Shown one piece after another: positions 35,710-45,697 of a stretch of DNA of 64,000 nucleotides; within the stretch, counting starts at the first letter, position 1; each line of letters starts with the position of its first letter. This DNA comes from Oscillospiraceae bacterium (GTDB taxonomy: Bacteria; Bacillota; Clostridia; Oscillospirales; Acutalibacteraceae). A program made the position numbers and the translations under genes. The notes below the pieces were generated by a model. The model did no database searches, was not told the DNA's origin, and saw only the letters and a program-made list of their open reading frames with translations. The DNA lies in the NCBI GenBank assembly GCA_015065785.1, contig SVPR01000008.1, positions 35,337 through 99,336 of the forward strand, given 5' to 3'.

Positions 35710-37428
35710 ATGAATGATATTCATGCTCTTTACGATTTGTGGTGTGAAAAAGCGGTTTTAGACGCAGATTTAATTGAAGAATTAAATTCTGTAAAAGGTG
35801 ATGAAGAAGCTATTCTTGACCGTTTTTATAAAGATTTAGAATTTGGTACAGGTGGACTTCGTGGCGTTATTGGTGCAGGTACAAACCGCATCAATGTTTA
35901 CACAGTAGGTCAGGCGACACAGGGTCTTGCTGATTATTTAAACGAAGCATTTGAAAATCCTTCTGTTGCTATTGCTTATGACTCAAGAATAAAGTCAGAT
36001 GTTTTAGCAAAAGCAGCGGCAGGTGTTTTAGCCGCTAATGGTATTAAAGTTTACATTTATCCTGAGCTTATGCCTACACCAATGCTTTCATTTGCAGTAA
36101 GAAGACTTCATTGCTCTTCAGGTATTGTCCTCACGGCGAGTCACAACCCTGCAAAATATAATGGCTATAAATGCTATGATTCAAAGGGCTACCAGATGAC
36201 CGATGAAGCAGCGGCAAAGACTTATGAATATATGAAAAAGGTTGATATGTTCACAGGTGTTAAGCGTATGGATTTTGAGGACGCTTTAGCTGAAGATATG
36301 ATTGACTTTATTGAAGACTGGGTAAAGGATGAGTTTATTGAATGTGTTTTAGCACAATCAATAAACAAGGATGCAGTTAAAAAATCCGGTTTAAAGGTTC
36401 TTTACGCACCGCTTAATGGTACAGGTAATAAGCCTGTAAGAAGAATTCTTAAAAAATTAGGCGTTAAAGAATTAGAGGTTGTTAAAACTCAGGAAAAGCC
36501 GGATGGCAACTTCCCGACTTGTCCTTATCCGAATCCTGAAATTCGTCAGGTATTTGAAGAAGGTCTTGCGTTAACAAAGGAATTCCCTGCAGATTTAATG
36601 ATTGCAACAGACCCTGACTGCGACAGAGTTGGTATTGCAGTAAGAGTCGGTAATGAATATAAGCTTATGACAGGTAACGAGGTTGGAGCTATTTTCTGTG
36701 AGTATATTCTCTCAACACTCAAAGAAAGAGGTGAGTTGCCTGAAAATCCTGTTGTTGTAAAAACAATCGTTACAACACCACTTATTGCTGCTATCGCTAA
36801 AGAATACGGTGCAGAAATGCGTGACTTATTAACAGGCTTTAAATATATCGGTGAATGCATTACTGAGCTTGAAGACAAGGGCGAAGCAGACCGTTATGTA
36901 ATTGGTATGGAAGAAAGCTACGGTTACCTTCGTGGTACTTACGCAAGAGATAAGGACGCAGTAGTTGCTGCTATGCTTGTAGCAGAGGTTGCCGCAGTTT
37001 GTAGATTAAAAGGCATAACCCTCTGGGATTATATGAATGCAATCTACGAAAAATATGGTTATTATTTCAATCGTCTTGATAACTATGCTTTCGAGGGTGC
37101 TTCAGGTATGGCAAAAATGACTGAAATGATGGACACTACCCGCAATAATATTCCGGAGAAAATAGCAGGTAGCAAGGTTGTTTGGGTTGCAGACTACAAA
37201 ACAGGTAAGATTAAAGATTTAGTAACAGGCGAAGAAAGCGAAACAGGACTTCCTAAATCCAATGTTCTTTCTTACAGATGTGAAAATGGTAATACTGCTA
37301 TTGTAAGACCATCCGGTACAGAGCCTAAAATTAAAATTTATATCACTGTAAAATCTGACTCAAGAGAAAATGCAGAAATTGCTTTAGATGTTGTTTCAGA
37401 AGGTATGAAAGAAATTTTAGGAATATAA
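35710..37428 (+). CDS. pgcA: Phosphoglucomutase/phosphomannomutase
   Basis: This 572-residue alpha-D-phosphohexomutase interconverts glucose-1- and glucose-6-phosphate (or the mannose forms). It has GTGGLRGVIGAGTNRIN near the N-terminus, the phosphoserine loop VLTASHNPAKYNGYK, the metal loop ATDPDCDRVGIAV, the sugar loop GMEESYGYLRG and the phosphate-binding RPSGTEPKIKIYI. Its length matches the PgcA group of Firmicutes. ATG 35710 follows AAAGGGTG; GTG 35701 is part of that site. It supplies sugar nucleotides for wall polymers. Confidence 0.94.
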   Translation: MNDIHALYDLWCEKAVLDADLIEELNSVKGDEEAILDRFYKDLEFGTGGLRGVIGAGTNRINVYTVGQATQGLADYLNEAFENPSVAIAYDSRIKSDVLAKAAAGVLAANGIKVYIYPELMPTPMLSFAVRRLHCSSGIVLTASHNPAKYNGYKCYDSKGYQMTDEAAAKTYEYMKKVDMFTGVKRMDFEDALAEDMIDFIEDWVKDEFIECVLAQSINKDAVKKSGLKVLYAPLNGTGNKPVRRILKKLGVKELEVVKTQEKPDGNFPTCPYPNPEIRQVFEEGLALTKEFPADLMIATDPDCDRVGIAVRVGNEYKLMTGNEVGAIFCEYILSTLKERGELPENPVVVKTIVTTPLIAAIAKEYGAEMRDLLTGFKYIGECITELEDKGEADRYVIGMEESYGYLRGTYARDKDAVVAAMLVAEVAAVCRLKGITLWDYMNAIYEKYGYYFNRLDNYAFEGASGMAKMTEMMDTTRNNIPEKIAGSKVVWVADYKTGKIKDLVTGEESETGLPKSNVLSYRCENGNTAIVRPSGTEPKIKIYITVKSDSRENAEIALDVVSEGMKEILGI

Positions 37429-37439
37429 GGTGACAAAAA

Positions 37440-37538
37440 ATGTTTTTTTCAAAGAAGTTTATACGCGGTATGGCGTTAGGTCTTGCCGCACTTATGGGAC
37501 TCGGCATTGTAGCTGTAGTGTTTAATGTAATGTTTTAA
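37440..37538 (+). CDS. Small membrane peptide (32 aa)
   Basis: ATG 37440 follows AAGGTGA 12 bp after the pgcA stop. The peptide has a basic N-terminus (MFFSKKFIRGM) and one hydrophobic helix with small residues (ALGLAALMGLGIVAVVFNVMF). A terminator follows within 7 bp of the stop. The good ribosome site, tight coupling to pgcA and clean single-helix pattern argue for expression. Function is unknown. Confidence 0.55.
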   Translation: MFFSKKFIRGMALGLAALMGLGIVAVVFNVMF

Positions 37539-37544
37539 AGGTTT

Positions 37545-37580
37545 AACGCTGTCAAGGGCAAACCCTTGACAGCGTTTTTG
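37545..37580 (+). terminator. Rho-independent terminator
   Basis: AACGCTGTCAAGGG (37545-37558) and CCCTTGACAGCGTT (37563-37576) form a perfect 14-bp stem with a 4-nt loop and a T tail. It ends the pgcA unit and may also stop transcription arriving from the minus-strand gene. Confidence 0.9.
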
Positions 37581-37634
37581 TTTAAGATACTTCACTTGTC
37601 GCAAGACAAACTTAGCCCGAACACTTCGTGTTTC

Positions 37635-37781
37635 TTAGCAACCGCAGCCACAACCGCAACCGTTGTTGTTATTGTAGTTGTTTTCGCAACCGCAACCGCA
37701 ACCGTTATTTGTACCGAAAAGAAGAACGATGATTATAAGAATGATAATCCAAGAACTTGAATTGTTAAAAAAGCAGCCCAT
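37635..37781 (-). CDS. Small membrane protein with CGCGC clusters (48 aa)
   Basis: The minus-strand frame from ATG 37781 has a perfect GAAAGGGGG ribosome site seven bases upstream. The peptide begins MGCFFNNSSSWIIILIIIVL, one transmembrane helix, then GTNNGCGCGCENN and an Asn run, and ends NNGCGCGCGC. Eight cysteines alternate with glycine. It resembles in style the short Gly/Cys spore-associated proteins (YjcZ-like) of Firmicutes, though similarity beyond composition cannot be judged. The cysteines suggest metal binding or crosslinking in the spore coat or membrane. A sigma-K-like motif lies upstream. Confidence 0.7.
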   Translation of the reverse strand: MGCFFNNSSSWIIILIIIVLLFGTNNGCGCGCENNYNNNNGCGCGCGC

Positions 37782-37810
37782 ATTTATCCCCCTTTCTTTG
37801 TTCTACACTG

Positions 37811-37838
37811 TATCTTATGTGAAATAATGAAAATTTGT
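37811..37838 (-). promoter_or_regulatory. Candidate sporulation (sigma-K/E-like) promoter
   Basis: On the minus strand CATAAGATA (37819-37811) fits the sigma-K -10 pattern CATANNNTA, and AC lies 17 bp upstream (37838-37837). The start would be about 22 nt before ATG 37781. The -35 is short, so chance is possible. Confidence 0.4.
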
Positions 37839-37900
37839 TACATAAAATTATTATTAAAAGACAAAATAATAAAAAGAATTTTTAAGAGGGTGTTCTTAAT

Positions 37901-38080
37901 ATGGGCTTTATCTTTAATTTTGACAATTTCAAAAAAGGCAAAAAGAAGCTGAATCCGTTTGACTTGGTTGATGATTTTGATTATGACTTTGCAGAAAGCT
38001 TTGAAATGGAAGATTATGAGTTGGATGATTATGATGATTTCGATGAAGCTAATCTTTACAGAGAAGATGAAATGGATTAA
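37901..38080 (+). CDS. Small acidic protein (59 aa)
   Basis: ATG 37901 follows AGAGGGTG. The 59-residue product has a basic N-terminal third (NFKKGKKKLNPF) and a strongly acidic remainder rich in Asp, Glu, Tyr and Phe (DDFDYDFAESFEMEDYELDD). It has no membrane segment. It lies between the divergent CGCGC gene and the cohesin-like gene, and a terminator follows 24 bp after its stop. I do not recognise it. The low-complexity acidic tail could bind cations or a basic partner. Confidence 0.6.
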   Translation: MGFIFNFDNFKKGKKKLNPFDLVDDFDYDFAESFEMEDYELDDYDDFDEANLYREDEMD

Positions 38081-38104
38081 TTGTTAAAATAACCAAATAT
38101 AAAG

Positions 38105-38138
38105 ACAGTATTTCTATAATATGGAATACTGTTTTTTC
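38105..38138 (+). terminator. Terminator
   Basis: ACAGTATT (38105-38112) and AATACTGT (38125-38132) with a 12-nt loop are followed by TTTTTTC. Confidence 0.75.
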
Positions 38139-38148
38139 TTTATTTGCA

Positions 38149-38178
38149 TTGACAATAAGCATAAAAATGAAGTATAAT
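38149..38178 (+). promoter_or_regulatory. Promoter of the cohesin-like/Fn3 protein gene
   Basis: TTGACA (38149-38154) and TATAAT (38173-38178), both consensus, have an 18-bp spacer; this is likely a strong promoter. Confidence 0.8.
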
Positions 38179-38235
38179 TTAGTCTGTATTGTAATGTGTT
38201 AAATACACTTACCTTAATTGAAAGGAAGGTCTAAA

Positions 38236-40437
38236 ATGAAAAGAATTTTATCAACAATTCTTGCAATCGTAATGGTTCTTTCTGTTTGCTCTTCGCTTGC
38301 ATTTACTGCAAGTGCAGAAGAAGCAATTGAAATGACACCTGAAGAAATGAAAGTCAATTATGAAGTTAAAACAGATGGTTTAAAAAACGGTGAGATTACA
38401 TTTGATGTGTATCTCGCACCAGAACAATTAGTAAAAAATGCAATGCTCACAGTTAAATTTAATGATACAGTATTTGATGTTGTAGAAGAAAAAACAGGTG
38501 CTGCAACTGCACTTGATGCCGATGGAGATCCCTATGAAATTGTAAGCGGTTTACATGAAAGTGGCATTCCTGTAGAAAACAAGGTTCCTATAAATAATTG
38601 TTATACATTTGCATTTATATCAAGCGAAGGTTATAAGATAGGCTCCTCTGCAAAGAAATTTGTTACAATCACCCTTAAATTAAAGAGTGGTAAAGCAGGT
38701 GCTGTTACAGGTGTTGATTTTTATAAAGGTACTCACAAAGACTGCATTGTTGAAAATACAATAAAAAATTACAGCAATTTCGTTGCACTCGAAACACCTG
38801 TAGTTACAAGCTGTTGGTTAGAAAACGGTGCTTTAGGCTTCAATTGGAATGCAGTAACAGGTGCTGCTGGCGGTTACTTCGTTTATAAAAAGGTTGGTAA
38901 CGAATTTGTAACTCTTGCAAATGGTATAAGTGCAACTTCTTACAAGGATTCAAATAATTTAGTAAATGGCACAACTTACACTTACGCAATTGCTTCAAGA
39001 GATGGTATTTATGGCTATCCGAGTATGAAATATGAGTTCAGTGTTACTTATTTTGCACCACCAACAGTTACAATTGCTAACGCTTCAAATGGTGTAAATG
39101 TAAAATGGACAAAGGTTTCATCTGCCGATAAATATCTTGTTTATCGTTCAACATTACAAAATGGTGTATGGTCATCATGGGAAGTAATCGGAAACGCTCT
39201 TTCAACAAAATTAACTTATATAGATGCAACTGCTAAGAAAGGTGTTACTTACAGATATGCGGTTTCTGCAGTGATTGATAATGTTGAAACTGGTTATAAA
39301 GCATCTGCTGAGCTTAAGTTTGTTCCGTTGATTACAAGTCTTGCAACCCCAACAGCAAAAACTGCGAACACAGCAAAAGGTATTACAATCACCTGGAACG
39401 CTGTTGAAAACGCAGAAAAATATATTGTTTACAGAAAAACATATAATGCTTCAACTAAGAAGTATTCAGGCTGGACTGCATTAAAAACAACAACAGGTTT
39501 AAGCTATGCAGACACAACAGTAAAAATCGGCACAACCTACAGCTACACAGTAAAAGCAGTAAATGGCAGTGTTCAGAGTAGTTATACTGCAACAAAGGGC
39601 TTGAAATATGACATAATCCCAACAGTAACAATAGCGAACGCTTCAAATGGCGTTAAGGTTACTTGGACTACTGTTGCAAACGCAACAGGCTACAGAGTAT
39701 ATTCTTCAACCTACAACACAAAAACAAAGAAATGGTCAAGTTGGACTAACAGAGGTACTGCAGCATCAAACAAAACTACCTGGACAGATACAAAAGCAAA
39801 GAGTGGCACATATTACAAGTACACTGTAAAAGCAATGAATGGTTCAGTAGGCAGTAGTTACAAAGCATCTACACAAACACTCTTCTTAGCACAACCAACA
39901 GTAAAAATTGCAAATAATGCAAGTGGAATGAAGGTTAGCTGGAACAAGATTGCGGGCTCAAAGGGCTACACAGTTTACAGAAGCGAATATGTAAATGGTG
40001 CCTGGACATCATGGAAAAATATGGGCACAATCAAAAATGGCTCAACAGTTTCATGGGTAGATAAATCAGTAAAGAGTGGTACACAATACCGCTACACAGT
40101 AAGAACTGTAAATGGTAATTATAAGAGCACATATAAGGCTTCATCAGGTCTTTTATACCTCGCACAACCAAAGACAACAGTAAAAGCGGTTTCTAACGGT
40201 ATAAATGTTTCCTGGACACAAAGTGCAGGCTCAACAGGCTACACAATTTACAGAATGGAATACAACGCAAAGACTAAAAAATGGTCAGGCTGGAAGAAGA
40301 TGGGCACAGCAGCTGCATCCAAAAAGACCTGGACAGATAAGTCAGCAAAGAAAGGCGTAACATATCGCTATACTGTAAAGGCTATAAATGGCAAAGTGGC
40401 AAGTACCTATAAGGCAAGCAGCAGCGTGAAACGCTGA
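38236..40437 (+). CDS. Secreted cohesin-like protein with six Fn3-type repeats
   Basis: This 733-residue protein has a Sec signal ending near FTASAEE (residue 25). Residues about 30-180 form a beta-sandwich resembling a cohesin (NGEITFDVYLAPEQLVKNAMLTV and KFVTITLKLKSGKAGAV read separately). Six related Fn3-like repeats of about 90 residues follow, each with a W/x-W core, YxVYRS/K and YRYTVKAVNG, closing with YKAS. Repeats 4 to 6 are most alike at DNA level, suggesting recent duplication. It has no sortase motif or transmembrane anchor. It may bind the dockerins of the proteins at 4281, 24096 or 48537. ATG 38236 follows GGAAGG. Confidence 0.8.
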   Translation: MKRILSTILAIVMVLSVCSSLAFTASAEEAIEMTPEEMKVNYEVKTDGLKNGEITFDVYLAPEQLVKNAMLTVKFNDTVFDVVEEKTGAATALDADGDPYEIVSGLHESGIPVENKVPINNCYTFAFISSEGYKIGSSAKKFVTITLKLKSGKAGAVTGVDFYKGTHKDCIVENTIKNYSNFVALETPVVTSCWLENGALGFNWNAVTGAAGGYFVYKKVGNEFVTLANGISATSYKDSNNLVNGTTYTYAIASRDGIYGYPSMKYEFSVTYFAPPTVTIANASNGVNVKWTKVSSADKYLVYRSTLQNGVWSSWEVIGNALSTKLTYIDATAKKGVTYRYAVSAVIDNVETGYKASAELKFVPLITSLATPTAKTANTAKGITITWNAVENAEKYIVYRKTYNASTKKYSGWTALKTTTGLSYADTTVKIGTTYSYTVKAVNGSVQSSYTATKGLKYDIIPTVTIANASNGVKVTWTTVANATGYRVYSSTYNTKTKKWSSWTNRGTAASNKTTWTDTKAKSGTYYKYTVKAMNGSVGSSYKASTQTLFLAQPTVKIANNASGMKVSWNKIAGSKGYTVYRSEYVNGAWTSWKNMGTIKNGSTVSWVDKSVKSGTQYRYTVRTVNGNYKSTYKASSGLLYLAQPKTTVKAVSNGINVSWTQSAGSTGYTIYRMEYNAKTKKWSGWKKMGTAAASKKTWTDKSAKKGVTYRYTVKAINGKVASTYKASSSVKR

Positions 40438-40448
40438 TGCTTGCTCAG

Positions 40449-40745
40449 GAAGAAGGAAACAGGAAACAGGAAGCAGGGGTTTCTAAGTGCTGAATGCTGA
40501 GTGCTGAGTGCTGAATTTCGGAAGTCCTGCGGACTTGATTATATTTAATTGAATAAAAACAACTAAGTTCTATCATTTTAGGTTTATAATAAACTTTAAA
40601 TGATAGAACTTATCTTTTTGTTATTTAATTATAATCGCGTCGCAGACTCTTCAATTCCGAATTACGCATTACGAATTCAGAATTCCGAATTATAATTGCC
40701 AACGCAGTTCCGAAATTCTGCACTCTGCACTCAGCATTCAGCACT
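40449..40745. repeat. Heptad-arm palindromic element, copy 6
   Basis: The core is at 40565-40611, in copy-2 orientation. The left arm begins with GAAACAG, GAAACAG and GAAGCAG heptads, then GAATGCT/GAGTGCT units and the AAGTCCTGCGGACTT word. The right arm has CGCGTCGCAGACTC, then six consecutive ATT-headed heptads at 40654-40695 (ATTCCGA, ATTACGC, ATTACGA, ATTCAGA, ATTCCGA, ATTATAA), then the CCAACGCAGTTCCG word and CTGCACT/CAGCATT units. It fills most of the gap between the Fn3 protein and uvrB. Confidence 0.9.
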
Positions 40746-40757
40746 TTACTTGCACAC

Positions 40758-40787
40758 TTGCAACTTGCAACTAATTTGTGGTATAAT
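40758..40787 (+). promoter_or_regulatory. Promoter of uvrBA
   Basis: TTGCAA (40758-40763) and TATAAT (40782-40787) with an 18-bp spacer lie 12 bp past the end of repeat copy 6. No clear LexA box (GAACN4GTTC or CGAACN4GTTCG) is visible around it. Confidence 0.65.
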
Positions 40788-40819
40788 AAATATGTATTTC
40801 GGCAAAATGGAGGTGCAGT

Positions 40820-42781
40820 ATGGATAAGTTTATTTTACACAGTAAATACAAGCCTACAGGTGACCAGCCTGAAGCTATAAAAGAATTGACAGACGGTGTA
40901 AAAAAAGGCTTGAAGGAGCAGACACTTTTAGGTGTTACAGGCTCAGGTAAAACCTTTACAATGGCTAATATTATAGCAAATGTCAATAAGCCTACATTGG
41001 TTCTTGCTCATAACAAAACTCTTGCTGCACAGCTTTGCAGTGAATTCAAAGAATTTTTTCCTGAAAATGCAGTAGAATATTTTGTATCTTATTATGACTA
41101 TTATCAGCCGGAAGCATATATTCCTACAACTGACACTTACATTGAAAAAGACAGTGCGGTTAATGATGAAATTGATAAATTACGCCACTCTGCAACCTCT
41201 GCACTTTCAGAAAGACGAGATGTTATTATAGTTGCATCTGTTTCTTGTATTTACACCTTAGGTGACCCTATTGATTATCGTAGTATGGTTATTTCTTTAA
41301 GAACGGGTATGCAAAAGGACAGAGATGCACTCCTTAATAAATTAGTCGCAATTCAATATGAGAGAAATGATGTTGCCTTTGAAAGAAATAAATTCAGAGT
41401 AAAGGGCGATACGGTTGAAATTTTCCCTGTTTACTCATCAGAAAACGCAATAAGAGTTGAGTTTTTCGGCGATGAAATTGACAGGATTTCAGAATTTAAT
41501 CCACTGACAGGTGAAATTAAATGTAATCTTTCACATGTTGCTATTTATCCCGCTTCGCACTATGTTGTTGAGCACGAAAAAATGGAACGGGCATTAGAAG
41601 AAATTTATAACGAAATGACTGAAACTGCCGAAAACTTTAAAAAGCAGGGCAAATTACTTGAAGCGCAAAGAATTATGCAACGCACACAATATGATATAGA
41701 AATGCTTCGTGAAACCGGATTTTGTAAGGGTATTGAAAACTATTCACGGGTTATGTCGGGCAGAGAGCCGGGCACTGCACCGTTTACCTTGCTTGACTAT
41801 TTCCCTGATGACTATTTGTTGTTTGTCGATGAATCTCATGTAACACTTCCTCAGGTGCGTGGAATGTTTGGCGGTGATTTTTCAAGAAAAGAAAGCCTTG
41901 TCAATTTCGGCTTCAGACTTCCGTCAGCGTTTGACAACAGACCATTGAAGTTCGATGAATTCTACGAAAAAACAAATCAACGAATTTTTGTAAGTGCTAC
42001 ACCGGGCGAATTTGAAAAATCCAAGAGTGGGCATATCGCTGAACAGGTAATAAGGCCAACAGGTCTTTTAGACCCTGAGATTTTTGTGAGAAGCACCGAC
42101 GGTCAGATTGATGATTTAATATCAGAAATAAATATAAGAGTTGACAGAAAAGAAAGAGTTTTAGTTACTACTCTCACAAGAAAAATGGCAGAGGATTTAA
42201 CTGAGTATCTTGAGGGTTGTAAAATTAAAGTCCGCTATATGCACTATGATATTGACACTATCGAGAGAATGGAAATCATAAGAGATTTAAGACTCGGTGA
42301 GTTTGATGTTTTAGTTGGTATTAACCTGCTTCGTGAAGGACTTGATATTCCTGAAGTTTCGCTCGTTGCGATTCTCGATGCCGATAAAGAGGGCTTTTTG
42401 AGAAGTGAAACCTCGCTCATTCAGACAATAGGCAGAGCGGCGCGTAATGCTAACGGTCAGGTTATTATGTATGCTGATGAGGTTACTCGCTCAATGGAAA
42501 GTGCAATAAGTGAAACTTACCGTCGTCGTGAAAAGCAGATGAAATATAACGAAGAAAACGGAATTATACCACAAACAATCAGAAAAGATGTTTATGAAAT
42601 TCTTGAGATTTCTTCAAAAGATAATGTTCAGGAGAAAATTGCTAAAAAGCGTCTTTCTTCGAATGAAAAAAATCAGTTAATAGAAAAGCTGACAAAAGAA
42701 ATGAGAGCCGCCGCAAAGCTTCTTGAATTTGAACACGCGGCATATTTAAGAGACCAGATAGAAAAGATTAAAAACAGTTAA
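40820..42781 (+). CDS. uvrB: Excinuclease ABC subunit B
   Basis: This 653-residue helicase-like damage-verification subunit of nucleotide excision repair has Walker [18 protein letters not shown], the beta-hairpin region [25 protein letters not shown]-like [13 protein letters not shown], helicase motifs [14 protein letters not shown] and [13 protein letters not shown], and a C-terminal UVR domain ([24 protein letters not shown]) for UvrC contact. It starts at ATG 40820 behind GGAGGTG. uvrA follows 16 bp later. Confidence 0.97.
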   Translation: MDKFILHSKYKPTGDQPEAIKELTDGVKKGLKEQTLLGVTGSGKTFTMANIIANVNKPTLVLAHNKTLAAQLCSEFKEFFPENAVEYFVSYYDYYQPEAYIPTTDTYIEKDSAVNDEIDKLRHSATSALSERRDVIIVASVSCIYTLGDPIDYRSMVISLRTGMQKDRDALLNKLVAIQYERNDVAFERNKFRVKGDTVEIFPVYSSENAIRVEFFGDEIDRISEFNPLTGEIKCNLSHVAIYPASHYVVEHEKMERALEEIYNEMTETAENFKKQGKLLEAQRIMQRTQYDIEMLRETGFCKGIENYSRVMSGREPGTAPFTLLDYFPDDYLLFVDESHVTLPQVRGMFGGDFSRKESLVNFGFRLPSAFDNRPLKFDEFYEKTNQRIFVSATPGEFEKSKSGHIAEQVIRPTGLLDPEIFVRSTDGQIDDLISEINIRVDRKERVLVTTLTRKMAEDLTEYLEGCKIKVRYMHYDIDTIERMEIIRDLRLGEFDVLVGINLLREGLDIPEVSLVAILDADKEGFLRSETSLIQTIGRAARNANGQVIMYADEVTRSMESAISETYRRREKQMKYNEENGIIPQTIRKDVYEILEISSKDNVQEKIAKKRLSSNEKNQLIEKLTKEMRAAAKLLEFEHAAYLRDQIEKIKNS

Positions 42782-42797
42782 AATAAAGGTAGTTAAA

Positions 42798-45629
42798 ATG
42801 GAAAAGAATTTAACCGTTAAAGGTGCAAATGTGCACAATTTAAAAAATGTAAATGTAGAAATACCGAGAGATAAGCTTGTGGTTTTCACAGGGCTTTCAG
42901 GCTCCGGTAAATCTTCACTCGCGTTTGATACTATTTACGCAGAGGGTCAAAGAAGATATATGGAAAGTCTTTCTTCTTATGCTCGTCAGTTTTTAGGTCA
43001 GATGGATAAGCCTGATGTTGAAAGTATTGATGGACTTTCACCAGCAATTTCAATTGACCAAAAGACAACTTCAAAAAACCCTCGTTCAACAGTCGGCACT
43101 GTTACCGAGATTTATGATTATCTTCGTTTGCTTTATGCAAGAGTAGGTGTGCCACATTGTCCTGTTTGCGGAAAAGAAATTAAAACACAAACAATAGACC
43201 AGATTGTAGATAAAGTTATGGAACTCGAAGACGGTACTAAATTTCAGGTTTTAGCACCAATTGCAAAGGGCAAAAAGGGTGAATTCAAAAAGGAATTAGA
43301 ACAGGCTTCAAAAAGTGGTTATGTAAGAGCGAGAATCGACGGAATTATTTATGATTTGTCAGAGGATATCAAATTAGAGAAAAACATTAAGCATAATATC
43401 GAAATTATTGTTGACAGACTTGTTATGAAGCGTGATATTGCTTCTCGTCTTGCTGATTCTTTAGAAACTGCATTTTCTCTTACCGAGGGCACTGTTTTAA
43501 TCGCAGTAGTTGATGGCGAAGAGTTTTTATATTCACAAAACTTTGCTTGTCCTGAGCACGGCTCGTTTATGGATGAATTAGAGCCAAGAATGTTTTCGTT
43601 CAATAATCCATTCGGTGCTTGTCCTACTTGTTCAGGCCTTAGTATGTTTTTAAGGGTATCTGAGGATTTACTGGTGCCTAACAGAAATCTTTCAATAAGC
43701 GAGGGTGCTATTAAAGGCTGTGGCTGGGGTCAGAGTGATAGAAGCACAATCGCAGGTATGTATTACACTGCACTCGCTGAAAAATACAACTTCACATTTG
43801 ATACACCATTCAAGGATATTTCTAAAGCTGGTCAGGATGCTATTTTCTATGGCACCAAGGGCGAAAGAATTCAGGTAACCCGTGTCAATGAATATGGTAG
43901 TGGCACTTATATGACAGAGTTTGAGGGTATTGTCAATAACCTTGAACGCCGTCACAGAGAAACTACGAGCGACTGGTCAAGAAATGAAATTGAGCAATAT
44001 ATGACAGAAAGTCCTTGTCCTGCTTGTAAGGGCAAAAGACTTAAGCCTGCCTCATTAGCTGTAACTGTCGGCGGTAAAAATATTATGGAATTTACCGATA
44101 TGTCAGTAAGAGAAGAATTAGAATTTATTGAGAAGGTTCAGGAAACTCTTTCAGAAAAAGACAAAAAAATCGGTAAGCAGATTTTTAAAGAAATTCGTTC
44201 ACGACTTTCATTCCTTTGCGATGTTGGTTTAGATTATTTAACACTTTCCCGTTCAGCAGGCACACTCTCAGGTGGTGAAAGTCAGAGAATAAGACTTGCT
44301 ACACAAATAGGCTCTTCTTTAATGGGTGTTTTATATATTTTAGACGAGCCAAGCATTGGTCTTCACCAGAGAGATAATGACAAATTATTGCAATCTCTTA
44401 AAAATTTAAGAGATTTAGGCAATACCCTTATTGTTGTTGAACACGATGAAGACACAATGAATACAGCGGATTATATAGTTGATGTTGGTCCCGGTGCAGG
44501 TGTTCACGGTGGACAGATTGTGTTCCAGGGTACTGTAAAGGATATTAAAAAATGTAAAGAGTCTATTACAGGTCAATATCTTTCAGGGAAAAGGAAAATT
44601 GAAACACCGGTAGCAAGAAGAGCGGGTAACGGCAAAGCTTTAATTATTAAGGGTGCTTCTGAAAACAACCTTAAAAATATTGATGTAGAAATACCACTTG
44701 GCAAATTTGTTGCAGTAACAGGAGTTTCAGGCTCAGGTAAATCTTCTTTGATTAATGAGATATTATTTAAGAAGTTAGCCGCAGAGCTTAATGGTGCAAG
44801 AAAATTCCCCGGTAAGCATAAAGAAATTTCAGGACTTGAGCATCTCGATAAGGTTATTGACATTGACCAGTCACCAATCGGCAGAACTCCTCGCTCAAAC
44901 CCTGCAACCTACACCGGCGTGTTTACAGATATCCGTGAGCTTTTCGCACAGACACAAGACGCTAAAATGAAAGGCTACTCTGCAGGTAGATTTTCATTTA
45001 ATGTAAAGGGTGGTCGTTGCGAAGCTTGTGAGGGTGACGGTATAATTAAAATTGAAATGAACTTTTTATCGGATGTTTATGTGCCTTGTGAGGTTTGTCA
45101 CGGTGCAAGATATAACCGTGAAACATTAGAGGTTCTTTATAAGGGTAAGAGCATTTCAGATGTTCTTAATATGACAGTTGAAGAAGCAACTGAATTTTTC
45201 AAAAACCACCCTAAAATTCACAGAAAGCTGGAAACGCTTAATGATGTTGGTTTGGGCTATATAACATTAGGTCAGCCTGCAACAACACTTTCGGGTGGTG
45301 AGGCACAAAGAGTTAAGCTTGCAACTGAGCTTTCAAAACGCTCAACAGGCAGAACAATTTATATTTTAGATGAGCCTACAACAGGTCTTCACACTGCTGA
45401 TGTAAGTAAGCTTTTAGAGGTTCTTAACAGACTTGTTGATGGTGAAAACAGCATTGTTGTAATTGAGCATAACCTTGATGTTATTAAAACCGCCGATTAT
45501 ATCATAGATTTAGGTCCGGAGGGCGGTAACGGTGGCGGTACTGTTGTTGCAACGGGTACACCTGAAGAGGTAGCCAAAAATAAAAAATCTTACACAGGTC
45601 AATATTTAAAGAGTGTTTTATCTAAATAA
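42798..45629 (+). CDS. uvrA: Excinuclease ABC subunit A
   Basis: This 943-residue dimeric ABC-type damage sensor has the first Walker [17 protein letters not shown] and the second [17 protein letters not shown]. The zinc modules are CPVCGKEIK, a CPEH...CPTC pair, and CEACEGDG with [16 protein letters not shown]. Signatures are [13 protein letters not shown] and [13 protein letters not shown], with Walker [14 protein letters not shown] and [13 protein letters not shown]. It forms an operon with uvrB; the start follows AAAGGTAG. Length and motifs are those of a full enzyme. Confidence 0.97.
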   Translation: MEKNLTVKGANVHNLKNVNVEIPRDKLVVFTGLSGSGKSSLAFDTIYAEGQRRYMESLSSYARQFLGQMDKPDVESIDGLSPAISIDQKTTSKNPRSTVGTVTEIYDYLRLLYARVGVPHCPVCGKEIKTQTIDQIVDKVMELEDGTKFQVLAPIAKGKKGEFKKELEQASKSGYVRARIDGIIYDLSEDIKLEKNIKHNIEIIVDRLVMKRDIASRLADSLETAFSLTEGTVLIAVVDGEEFLYSQNFACPEHGSFMDELEPRMFSFNNPFGACPTCSGLSMFLRVSEDLLVPNRNLSISEGAIKGCGWGQSDRSTIAGMYYTALAEKYNFTFDTPFKDISKAGQDAIFYGTKGERIQVTRVNEYGSGTYMTEFEGIVNNLERRHRETTSDWSRNEIEQYMTESPCPACKGKRLKPASLAVTVGGKNIMEFTDMSVREELEFIEKVQETLSEKDKKIGKQIFKEIRSRLSFLCDVGLDYLTLSRSAGTLSGGESQRIRLATQIGSSLMGVLYILDEPSIGLHQRDNDKLLQSLKNLRDLGNTLIVVEHDEDTMNTADYIVDVGPGAGVHGGQIVFQGTVKDIKKCKESITGQYLSGKRKIETPVARRAGNGKALIIKGASENNLKNIDVEIPLGKFVAVTGVSGSGKSSLINEILFKKLAAELNGARKFPGKHKEISGLEHLDKVIDIDQSPIGRTPRSNPATYTGVFTDIRELFAQTQDAKMKGYSAGRFSFNVKGGRCEACEGDGIIKIEMNFLSDVYVPCEVCHGARYNRETLEVLYKGKSISDVLNMTVEEATEFFKNHPKIHRKLETLNDVGLGYITLGQPATTLSGGEAQRVKLATELSKRSTGRTIYILDEPTTGLHTADVSKLLEVLNRLVDGENSIVVIEHNLDVIKTADYIIDLGPEGGNGGGTVVATGTPEEVAKNKKSYTGQYLKSVLSK

Positions 45630-45633
45630 GTTA

Positions 45634-45662
45634 TTGATATTTGTTAAGATAATATGTATAAT
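45634..45662 (+). promoter_or_regulatory. Promoter of the M28 peptidase gene
   Basis: TTGATA (45634-45639) and TATAAT (45657-45662) have a 17-bp spacer. Confidence 0.7.
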
Positions 45663-45697
45663 AGCAAGGATAGATTTAAAAAGGAGTTTTAGCATTT

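Noticed and set aside
37566..37760. A plus-strand 64-codon frame
   Set aside because: It is antisense to the CGCGC gene, its Ala/Thr/Val runs are the reverse of Gly-Cys codons, and it starts inside a terminator.
40758..40830. LexA/SOS box before uvrB
   Set aside because: No GAAC-N4-GTTC type palindrome is visible between the repeat and the start codon.
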